This document shows, piece after piece, positions 25,538-32,781 of a stretch of 64,000 nucleotides of DNA. How positions within the stretch are numbered: position 1 is the first letter of the stretch; every line of letters begins with the position of its first letter. The stretch lies in assembly GCA_964630925.1 (NCBI GenBank), contig CAZVZK010000019.1, positions 33,779 through 97,778 on the forward strand, written 5' to 3'. Made by a program: the position numbers and the translations under genes. The notes beneath the pieces are model-generated. The model ran no database searches. It saw nothing but the letters and a program-made list of their open reading frames with translations, and had not been told where the DNA came from. The DNA is from RGDT01 sp964630925. Lineage in GTDB: Bacteria > Planctomycetota > Planctomycetia > Gemmatales > Gemmataceae.

Positions 25538-26593
25538 TCAGTTGGGGTTGGGCTCGCGGCCCGCGCGGGTGCAGAAGGCGTGGATGGCCGCCAACTGGAT
25601 GCTGTCCGAGACGAAGCGCACGCTCCCGTCCGCCATCGCCACGTTCACCCCCCCCGAGTGCTCGGAGGTGAGTGGCAGGTTGGCCGGGGTGTTGTCATTC
25701 ACGCCGGCCGCGGCGGCGGTCCCGGAATTCCCAGCGGTCCCCACGGGGATGATCCCCCACTGGTTGATCCCGTAGCGGAGGGCCGTGCAGTTGAAACTCC
25801 GCCCGTCCGAGCCGTTCGTCCAGAAACTGTTGAAATTGTGCGAAGCCCCCATCGTCCAACCGTGCGGGCCGGAGCTGATGGCCATGCCGCTCGAGTAACC
25901 CGCGGTGAAGGGATTGCCGCTCACGTCGCGGAGGTGGTCGCTCTGCTCGCCGATCAGCCACGTGTTGCTCGTCCCGTCCGTGATCTTCTCCAGTGTCACC
26001 TTGCTGCCCGCGAACAGGATGCCGTTGGTGGTGATCAGGTTCCCGGCGCCGTTGCAGCAACTGCCGCTCATGACATCGCCGGCCGCGTTGCTGATGACCG
26101 AGCCGGAGATGCCGGTGTAGGAGACGGCCATCAGCGGCGAGCCGGAGCCGGAGCGGGGGATGAACTCGGGGACCTGGCTGGAGGGACAGCGGAACGTGCT
26201 GATCCACATGTTGGCGACGAGCGCGCCGTTGTTAGAGTTGACGTACCCGCTGTGGTTGTTGAACTGCCAGAGCTGGAAGATGGGGCCCTGCTCGATGTAC
26301 GGCAGGATGTACACCATCCACGACGAGCCCCACCGGGCGCCCGTGTCCGTGCCGAAGGGCTGCATGTCGTTGGCCGCCCCGGGGGGCAGACGCCGCAGGG
26401 CGTCCTGGTGGTTGTGGCAGGCCAGCGCCAGTTGCTTCAGGTTGTTCTGGCAGCTCATGCGCGCGGCGGCGGCGCGGACCTTCTGCACCGCCGGAAGTAG
26501 CAGGCCGATCAGGATGGCGATGATGGCGATCACCACCAGCAGCTCGATCAGCGTGAACGCCCGCCGAGAGAAGCGCCGTGTGCGGAGAGACAT
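25538..26593 (-). CDS. DUF1559 pseudopilin-like protein, copy 2
   Basis: A 351-residue paralogue of copy 1. The signature RRAFTLIELLVVIAIIAILI carries Ala in place of the Gly usually found before the prepilin cleavage site, which may affect processing. The remaining core (RMSCQNNLKQLALACHNHQD, TDGTSNTWLIGEQSDHLRD, EHSGGVNVAMADGSVRFVSD) is intact. The middle region differs clearly from copies 1 and 3. GAGG lies nine bases before the chosen ATG. It is followed by the second lipoprotein copy, making a repeated two-gene unit. Confidence 0.93.
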   Translation of the reverse strand: MSLRTRRFSRRAFTLIELLVVIAIIAILIGLLLPAVQKVRAAAARMSCQNNLKQLALACHNHQDALRRLPPGAANDMQPFGTDTGARWGSSWMVYILPYIEQGPIFQLWQFNNHSGYVNSNNGALVANMWISTFRCPSSQVPEFIPRSGSGSPLMAVSYTGISGSVISNAAGDVMSGSCCNGAGNLITTNGILFAGSKVTLEKITDGTSNTWLIGEQSDHLRDVSGNPFTAGYSSGMAISSGPHGWTMGASHNFNSFWTNGSDGRSFNCTALRYGINQWGIIPVGTAGNSGTAAAAGVNDNTPANLPLTSEHSGGVNVAMADGSVRFVSDSIQLAAIHAFCTRAGREPNPN

Positions 26594-26961
26594 TGGAGCA
26601 GACCTCTGTGAGAGAAGAGAGAAAAAAACACAGGAATGATAAATCCATGAGTCAACGAAAATCGTGATGTGGCATTGAGGAAGGAAACACCGGAGTGGGC
26701 CGTTGGTCCCGAACAACTGCGATTCCCGTGCCGTGAAGTGGCCCGGCGTGCGTGCCCCTCACTGACGGGCACGCAACAACGACTAACCATTTGTAGCACC
26801 GCCGATGTGACAGAGCAATGAGGAAGCCGGAATGTCGCCGCGGACGTGCAGCCACCAGCCCCCTACGCCTCACGGGAGGCCTGGTGGGCCCGTCGGAAGC
26901 ACGAGGCCGGGGGTGCCGGCAGCAGGGGCGGCCGCCGCCCCCTGTCGGTCCACGGCGAGGG
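26594..26961 (-). other. Leader and promoter region of DUF1559 copy 2
   Basis: No gene. It holds the promoter block at 26789-26826. A second, less perfect piece (CTTCCTCAATGCCACATC on the minus strand, near 26667-26684) sits about 80 bp closer to the start and may be a decayed duplicate of it. The part from 26830 to 26961 shows nothing clear. Confidence 0.5.
26789..26826 (-). promoter_or_regulatory. Conserved promoter block upstream of DUF1559 copy 2
   Basis: Reads CTTCCTCATTGCTC on the minus strand, then TACAAAT after a 17-bp spacer counted from the TTG hexamer. It shares CACATCGG in the spacer with the block at 28073-28110. Predicted leader about 190 nt. Confidence 0.6.
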
Positions 26962-28017
26962 TCAGGGGGCGTTCGTCGCGGGCTCGCGGCCGGCCCGCGT
27001 GCAGAAGGCGTGGATGGCCGCCAACTGGATGCTGTCCGAGACGAAACGCACGCTCCCGTCCGCCATCGCCACGTTCACCCCGCCGGTGTGCTCCGAGTTG
27101 AGCGGGAAGTTCGTCCCCGCGTCGTTATTCACGCCGGCGGCGGCGGCAGTGGCGGAGTCGCCGAGCGTGCCGGCGGGCACGATCCCCCACTGGTTGATGC
27201 CGTACCGGAGCGTCACGCAGTTGAAGTTCCGCCCGTCCGAGCCGTTCGTCCAGGTGCCGTTGAACGGGTGGGCCGCCCCCATCCTCCACCCGTACATGGC
27301 CGCGCTGTTGCCCATCTGGGCGGTATAGTTGGCCGTGAGCGGGTTGCCCGCCGCGTCGCGGAGGTGGTCGCTCTGCTCGCCGATCAGCCACGTGTTGCTC
27401 GTCCCGTCCGTGATCTTCTCCAACGTCACCTTGCTCCCGCCGAAGAGGGTCCCGTTATCGGAGGTGAGGTTGCCGCCGCCGTTGCAGCAGGTGGCGTTGT
27501 ACACGCCCCCCCCAGCCGCGCTGATGGCCGAGCCGGCGATGCCCATGTACGAGGTCTGCATGTACGTGCCGCCGCTGCCGCCGCGGGGGGAGTACTCGGG
27601 GACCTGGCTGGAGGGGCACCGGAAGGTGGCGATCCACATGTTGTTCACCAGCGCGTGGTTGTTGGAGTTGACGTACCCGCTATTGCTGTGGAACTGCCAC
27701 TGCTGGAAGATGGGGCCCTGCTCGATGTACGGCAGGATGTACACCTTCCACGACGACCCCCAGCCGTGCCCGCCGGTGCCGAAGGGCTGCATGTCGTTGG
27801 CCGCCCCGGGCGGCAGCCGCTTCAGGGCGTCCTGGTGGTTGTGGCACGCCAGAGCCAGTTGCTTCAGGTTGTTCTGGCAGCTCATGCGTGCGGCGGCGGC
27901 GCGCACCTTCTGGACGGCGGGCAGCAAGAGCCCGATCAGGATCGCGATGATGGCGATCACCACCAACAGCTCGATCAGCGTGAAACCACGGCGGACGGGG
28001 CGCGTCGGAAGGGACAT
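26962..28017 (-). CDS. DUF1559 pseudopilin-like protein, copy 3
   Basis: A 351-residue member with the full pseudopilin start RRGFTLIELLVVIAIIAILI and the H-X9-DG end EHTGGVNVAMADGSVRFVSD. The middle is specific (GGTYMQTSYMGIAGSAISAA, NATCCNGGGNLTSDNG). GGAG lies seven bases before the chosen ATG; an open frame upstream is not coding-like. It has no lipoprotein gene after it, unlike the other two copies. Its promoter block is only about 50 bp upstream, shared in a divergent region with the TPR gene. Confidence 0.93.
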   Translation of the reverse strand: MSLPTRPVRRGFTLIELLVVIAIIAILIGLLLPAVQKVRAAAARMSCQNNLKQLALACHNHQDALKRLPPGAANDMQPFGTGGHGWGSSWKVYILPYIEQGPIFQQWQFHSNSGYVNSNNHALVNNMWIATFRCPSSQVPEYSPRGGSGGTYMQTSYMGIAGSAISAAGGGVYNATCCNGGGNLTSDNGTLFGGSKVTLEKITDGTSNTWLIGEQSDHLRDAAGNPLTANYTAQMGNSAAMYGWRMGAAHPFNGTWTNGSDGRNFNCVTLRYGINQWGIVPAGTLGDSATAAAAGVNNDAGTNFPLNSEHTGGVNVAMADGSVRFVSDSIQLAAIHAFCTRAGREPATNAP

Positions 28018-28072
28018 GAGGGAGCTCCGATCCGAACGAAGTGGCAGAAAGGCTTCCCAGCAACACATCTTT

Positions 28073-28110
28073 ATTTGTACAAGCCCCGATGTGAAGCCAC
28101 AATGAGGAAG
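28073..28110 (-). promoter_or_regulatory. Conserved promoter block upstream of DUF1559 copy 3
   Basis: Reads CTTCCTCATTGTGG on the minus strand, then TACAAAT after a 17-bp spacer. This is the copy closest to its gene, with a predicted leader of about 50 nt. Confidence 0.6.
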
Positions 28111-28224
28111 ACGCCCGACAGGGGCGGCCTGACGCACGGGCCGCCCGGCGGCCCGGCCGTGGCACCCGTCCCCGCCGGGGATACAATACCGCCGCCCTCC
28201 CCCACGAAGCCCCCGGCCCCGGCC

Positions 28225-29286
28225 ATGTCCCCCTGGCACAAACGCCTCGTGTTCGCCGGCGTCGTGGCGGCCCTGCTCCTCCTCGCGGGCTGGCTCGTCG
28301 CCGGCCGCGTCCGCGCCTGGTCTCACTACCGCGAGGCCGAGGCCGCCCTGGCCCGGCGTGACTTCCTCGCCGCACGCGAGCGCCTGCGCCTTTGCCTCGA
28401 CTACGCCCCCGCCGATCCCGATTACCTCCTCCTCGCCGCCCAGTCCGCCCGCCGCGACGGCGACCTCGCCTTCGCCGGACGCCTCCTCGACCGCGCGCAC
28501 GCCGCCAGGGCCGACCGCGACGCCGTCGGGATGGAGCGCTGGCTATGGCGCTTGCAGTCTGGCGACCTGGCCGACGCCGAGAGGGCCTACACCGTCTGCG
28601 TCGACAAGGCCGACCTCCCCGACGCCGACCTCCTGCTCGAGGCGCTCACCGTGGGCAGCCTGCGGGCCCTGCACCTGTCCCTCGCCCGCGCCTGCATCGG
28701 CCTGTGGCTGGGGCGCGAGCGCGGCACCCCGGCCCGCGTGCAGGGCCTCGTCTGGCGCGGCCAGGAGGCCGTCCGCCGGGGTGCCCACGAGCAGGCCCTC
28801 GCCGACTACCGCGCCGCCCTGGAGCTGGATCCGGGCAGCGAGGTGGCCCGCCGGCACGTCGCCGAGATCCTCGTCCGCAACGACCCCCGCGAGGCGCTCG
28901 GCCATCTGGGGCAGCTCCGCGAACGCCGGCCCGACGACCCCGAGCTGCGTCTCCTCCTGGCGAGCTGCCGCCGCAACCTCGGCGACCACGACGACGCCCG
29001 CCGTCTCCTCGACGGCCTCATCGAGGAGGCGCCCGACGACGTGCCGGCGTTGGTCGAGCGCGGGCAGGTGGAGCTGGACCTGCGGCGGACGGACGAGGCC
29101 GAACGCTGGTTCCTCCGGGCCGAGAAGGCCGCCCCAGGCCAGCGCGAGCCCAACCTCGCGCTGGCCCGCTGCCTCCAGGCCGCCGGCAAGGAGGAGGAGG
29201 CGAAGAAGTACCGTGACCGCGTCGCGGACATCGACGCGGAGCTGCAGAAGCGGATCGACAAGCTCTTCAAACCCCCGGCGAAATGA
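28225..29286 (+). CDS. Membrane-anchored TPR protein
   Basis: A 353-residue protein with an N-terminal membrane anchor (residues 9-27, VFAGVVAALLLLAGWLVAG) and then tetratricopeptide repeats (HYREAEAALARRDFLAARER, QEAVRRGAHEQALADYRAAL, LLLASCRRNLGDHDDARRLL, VELDLRRTDEAERWFLRAEK). It is probably a protein-binding scaffold on the outer face of the membrane. The start at 28225 puts the anchor at the N-terminus; a -10-like TACAAT lies about 40 bp upstream. Its stop overlaps the ATG of the CRTAC1 gene (ATGA), so the two are translationally coupled, a common pairing in planctomycetes. Confidence 0.88.
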   Translation: MSPWHKRLVFAGVVAALLLLAGWLVAGRVRAWSHYREAEAALARRDFLAARERLRLCLDYAPADPDYLLLAAQSARRDGDLAFAGRLLDRAHAARADRDAVGMERWLWRLQSGDLADAERAYTVCVDKADLPDADLLLEALTVGSLRALHLSLARACIGLWLGRERGTPARVQGLVWRGQEAVRRGAHEQALADYRAALELDPGSEVARRHVAEILVRNDPREALGHLGQLRERRPDDPELRLLLASCRRNLGDHDDARRLLDGLIEEAPDDVPALVERGQVELDLRRTDEAERWFLRAEKAAPGQREPNLALARCLQAAGKEEEAKKYRDRVADIDAELQKRIDKLFKPPAK

Positions 29287-31037
29287 CCAACCCCCACCGA
29301 CGCCGGTCGCTGCCCTGGCTGGCCCTCCTGGCCGGCGCCGCCCTCCTCGTCGCCGCCGCCGCCGTCTTCTGGCCGAGGCCGGCGGATCCCAACGGCGGCG
29401 AGAAGAAGCCGGACGCCCCGGCCCTGTTCGAGGACGTGACCGCGTCCTCCGGCGTGTCGTTCACCTACAAGAACGGCGAGGAGGCGGACCAGTACACCAT
29501 CCTCGAATCTCTCGGCGGCGGCGTGGCCCTCATCGACTACGACGGCGACGGCCTGCTCGACATCTTCCTCCCCGGCGGCGGCACGTTCGAGAAGGGCCCG
29601 CCGCCGAGGGCCGTCGGCCTGCCAGGACGGCTGTACAGGAACCTGGGCGGCTTCAGGTTCCGCGACGTGACCGAGGAGGCCGGCCTCGCCGGCGTCACCG
29701 GCTACACCCACGGCGCCGCCGTCGCCGACTACGACGGCGACGGCCGGCCCGACCTCCTCGTCACCGGCTACGAGGGGATGAGGCTGTACCGCAACGTGGA
29801 CGGCAAGCGGTTCGTTGACGTGACGAAGGAGGCGGGCCTCACCGACCCACGCTGGGTGACGGGGGCGGCCTTCGCCGACCTGACCGGCAAGGGCCGGCCC
29901 GACCTCTACGTCTGCCGCTACGTCGAGTGGTCGTTCGCCAACCACCCGCACTGCCCGGCCAGGGCCGACGCCGCCCGCCGCGACGTGTGCGAGCCGCAGC
30001 GCTTCGCCGCCACGCCGCACTCGTTCTACCGCAACGAGGGCGGCAAGTTCGTCGAGGCGTCGGAGGGGGCGGGTCTGCGCAAGGACGGCAAGGGCCTGGG
30101 CGTGGTGATCGCCGACTTCGACGAGGACGGGCGGCCCGACGTCTACGTCGCCAACGACGCCTCGGACAACTTCCTCTACCTCAACCGCGGCGGGAGGTTC
30201 GAGGAGGCGGGGCGGCGTGCCGGCGTCGCGTGGGACGACACCGGCAACTACAACGGCAGCATGGGCGTGGACGCCGGTGATTACGACGGCAGCGGCCGGC
30301 CTTCCCTCTGGGTGACCAACTTCCAGGGCGAGTTCCACGCCCTCTACCTCAACCAGGGCAAGGCCAACTTCAGCTATCAGACACGCACCGCCGGCATCGC
30401 CGCCCTCGGCCAGCAGTACGTCGGGTTCGGCACGGGCTTCCTCGACATCGACAACGACGGCTGGCTCGACCTCGTGTTCGTCAACGGCCACGTCGTGCGT
30501 CACCCGGCGGGGGCGCCCTTCCGCCAGAAGCCGGTGCTGCTCCGCAACGTCGAGCGCGGCGGCCGCCGCTACTTCGAGGACATCACCGCCAGGGGCGGGC
30601 CGTACTTCCGGACGCCGGCGCTGGGGCGCGGGCTGGCCGTCGGCGACCTCGACAACGACGGCAGGCCGGACCTCGTCGTCAGCCACTGTAACACCCCCAT
30701 CACCATCCTCCGCAACGTCGCCGGCCAGGCCGAGCCCGCGGGCTGGGTCGGGATCCAGCTCGTCGCCAAGGGGGGCCGGCCGGTGATCGGCGCGCGGGTG
30801 AGCGTGGAGGCCGGCGGCCGCGATCTCGTGCGGTTCGCGCGCGGCGGGGGCAGTTACCTCTCCGCCGGCGACCCGCGCCTCCTGTTCGGATTGGGCGCGG
30901 AGAAGCGGATCGGGCGGGTGACGGTCCGCTGGCCGTGGGGCGGGACCGAGACGTTCGCGGGCGTGGAGGCGGGCCGGTACTGGGAGCTGCACGAGGGCGT
31001 CAAGGGGGCCCGGCCCACGAAGGCGGTCCGCCCGTGA
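29283..31037 (+). CDS. CRTAC1-type FG-GAP repeat protein with ASPIC/UnbV domain
   Basis: A 584-residue membrane-anchored protein (hydrophobic segment about residues 10-27). Seven-bladed propeller-like FG-GAP/VCBS repeats with calcium-loop DxDxDGxxD motifs follow: LIDYDGDGLLDIFL, VADYDGDGRPDLLV, IADFDEDGRPDVYV, FLDIDNDGWLDLVF, VGDLDNDGRPDLVV. The C-terminal ~80 residues (IGARVSVEAGG, SYLSAGDPRLLFGLGAEKRI, VTVRWPWGGTETF) are an ASPIC/UnbV domain. It likely works outside the cytoplasm in binding or adhesion together with the TPR protein whose stop codon its start overlaps. Confidence 0.93.
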   Translation: MTNPHRRRSLPWLALLAGAALLVAAAAVFWPRPADPNGGEKKPDAPALFEDVTASSGVSFTYKNGEEADQYTILESLGGGVALIDYDGDGLLDIFLPGGGTFEKGPPPRAVGLPGRLYRNLGGFRFRDVTEEAGLAGVTGYTHGAAVADYDGDGRPDLLVTGYEGMRLYRNVDGKRFVDVTKEAGLTDPRWVTGAAFADLTGKGRPDLYVCRYVEWSFANHPHCPARADAARRDVCEPQRFAATPHSFYRNEGGKFVEASEGAGLRKDGKGLGVVIADFDEDGRPDVYVANDASDNFLYLNRGGRFEEAGRRAGVAWDDTGNYNGSMGVDAGDYDGSGRPSLWVTNFQGEFHALYLNQGKANFSYQTRTAGIAALGQQYVGFGTGFLDIDNDGWLDLVFVNGHVVRHPAGAPFRQKPVLLRNVERGGRRYFEDITARGGPYFRTPALGRGLAVGDLDNDGRPDLVVSHCNTPITILRNVAGQAEPAGWVGIQLVAKGGRPVIGARVSVEAGGRDLVRFARGGGSYLSAGDPRLLFGLGAEKRIGRVTVRWPWGGTETFAGVEAGRYWELHEGVKGARPTKAVRP

Positions 31038-31060
31038 GGGGCCCCCACGGAAAGGCCGCG

Positions 31061-32653
31061 TCAGCCCCCCGGTGCGGTAAAGGTGGCCAGGGCGGCGGCC
31101 AGCTCGCCGGGGCGCAGCGGCTTGGTCAGGTAGCCGTCCATGCCCGCCTCCAGGCAGCGTTCGCGGTCGCCCTTCATCGCGTGCGCCGTCAGCGCGATGA
31201 TCGGGATGTGTCCCCCGGAGGCCGCCTCACGGCGGCGGATCTCGGCGGTGGCCTCGATGCCGCCCATCTCCGGCATCTGCACGTCCATCAGCACCACGTC
31301 GAACTCGGCGTCCTCCAGCGCCGCGACCGCCTCCAGCCCGTTGCCGGCCACCACGCTCGCGTGCCCCATCTTCTCCAGCAGGCGGACGGCCAGCCTCTGG
31401 TTGACGGGGTTGTCCTCCGCCAACAGCACACGCAGCGGGCGCGCGGCGGCCTTCGGCTGTTCGGCGACGGCCGCGGGCAGCTCGGCACGGGGCAGGCGGG
31501 CGGTGAACCAGAAGACGCTGCCACGGCTCGGCTCGCTCTCCACGCCCATCGTCCCGCCCATCAGCTCGGCCAGCCGCCGGCTGATGCTCAGGCCCAGGCC
31601 CGTGCCCCCATACTTCCGGGTCGTGGAGCCGTCGGCCTGCTCGAACGGCTCGAAGATGTGCCCCACCTTGTCCGGCGCGATGCCGATGCCGGTGTCGCGC
31701 ACCTCGAAGCGGTACTCGTCGGCCGTGCCCGACGGCGCGGCGGACACGGTGACGGCGCCCGCCTGCGTGAACTTGATCGCGTTGCCGACGAGGTTCACCA
31801 GCACCTGACGCAGGCGGACCGGGTCGGCGAGGACGGCCTCGGGCACGCCCTCCACGTGCCAGGACAGGGTCAGGTTCTTGGAGCGGGCCCGCAGGGTGAG
31901 CGGCTTGAGGGCGTCGTCGAGGAAGGCACGCAGCGCGACGGGGACCGGGTCGAGGCTGATCTTGTTGGCCTCGATCTTCGAGAAGTCGAGGATGTCGTCG
32001 AGGATGACCAGCAGCACCTCCGCCGACGACTTCACCATCCCCAGGTACTCGCGCTGCTCCGGCGACAGGTCGGTGTCCAGGGCGAGGCCCGTCATGCCAA
32101 GGATGCCGTTCATCGGCGTGCGGATCTCGTGCGACATGTTCGCCAGGAAGCGGCCCTTGGAGCGGTTGGCCTCGTCGGCCGCCTCCTTCTGGCGGCGGAT
32201 GATGACGTTGGCCGCCTCCAGCAGCCGCGCCTGGGCCAGGAGGAGGAGGTAGCTGTCGAGGACGCGGGGGCGTCGTCCGGCGGCCTCGACGAGGACGGGC
32301 TCGTAGGCGGCGTTGGGGTCACGCAGGAGGGCGAGCCGGGCGGCCTCGGAGATGGGCATGTCGGCCGGCAGACGCAGGACGGGCCAGGGGATGGCGGCGG
32401 CGAGCAGCCGCGCGGGGCGGCGGAGGTAGATCTCCATGCTGAAGGGGCGCGTCATGAGCTGGTAGAAGTCGCGCCGGGAGACGAGGCCCAGGTCGTCGCC
32501 GTCGGAGATGATGATGCCGGGGAGGGAGGGCTTGCTGGCGAAGGCGTCGGCGACGACCTTGCCGAGGGCGTCGGCGGGCACCTCGTGCGACTCCGAGGGC
32601 AGGTCGGCGAGGAGCGAAGCCGGGCTGAGGTCGGGTGGCAGGCGGTTCGGCAT
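31061..32653 (-). CDS. Hybrid sensor histidine kinase/response regulator with CBS-like N-terminus
   Basis: A 530-residue cytoplasmic hybrid kinase. Residues about 25-125 look like a CBS-type sensor (LPGIIISDGDDLGLVSRRDF, then ADMPISEAARLALLRDPNAA). HisKA has FLANMSHEIRTPMNGILGMT with His175. The ATPase domain has NLVGNAIKFTQ, RDTGIGIAPDKV and YGGTGLGLSISRRL. A receiver domain covers about 407-525 with acceptor Asp457 (VLMDVQMPEMGG) and YLTKPLRP. No output domain follows, so the signal probably passes to a separate partner. GGAGG lies six bases before the chosen ATG. It is divergent from the Ser/Thr kinase at 32782. Confidence 0.93.
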   Translation of the reverse strand: MPNRLPPDLSPASLLADLPSESHEVPADALGKVVADAFASKPSLPGIIISDGDDLGLVSRRDFYQLMTRPFSMEIYLRRPARLLAAAIPWPVLRLPADMPISEAARLALLRDPNAAYEPVLVEAAGRRPRVLDSYLLLLAQARLLEAANVIIRRQKEAADEANRSKGRFLANMSHEIRTPMNGILGMTGLALDTDLSPEQREYLGMVKSSAEVLLVILDDILDFSKIEANKISLDPVPVALRAFLDDALKPLTLRARSKNLTLSWHVEGVPEAVLADPVRLRQVLVNLVGNAIKFTQAGAVTVSAAPSGTADEYRFEVRDTGIGIAPDKVGHIFEPFEQADGSTTRKYGGTGLGLSISRRLAELMGGTMGVESEPSRGSVFWFTARLPRAELPAAVAEQPKAAARPLRVLLAEDNPVNQRLAVRLLEKMGHASVVAGNGLEAVAALEDAEFDVVLMDVQMPEMGGIEATAEIRRREAASGGHIPIIALTAHAMKGDRERCLEAGMDGYLTKPLRPGELAAALATFTAPGG

Positions 32654-32768
32654 GGCCGGCCTCCGGCGTCCGGGCGGCGGCCTCCCTCGGCCACCCGGAG
32701 TGCAATGTAAGATCGGGATCGGCGGACGTATGTGAAGATCCGATGCAGAGTGGCCGGACACGATCCGC

Positions 32769-32774
32769 TATACT
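32769..32774 (+). promoter_or_regulatory. -10 box with near-leaderless start for the Ser/Thr kinase
   Basis: TATACT ends eight bases before the ATG at 32782, which would put the transcript start at or next to the start codon. No Shine-Dalgarno sequence is present, in keeping with a leaderless mRNA. No clear -35 is visible. Confidence 0.4.
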
Positions 32775-32781
32775 CACCCGC

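Noticed and set aside
26818..28224. N-terminal extension of the TPR protein back to 26818
   Set aside because: The extra frame lies antisense to DUF1559 copy 3, and the membrane anchor begins at the ATG at 28225.
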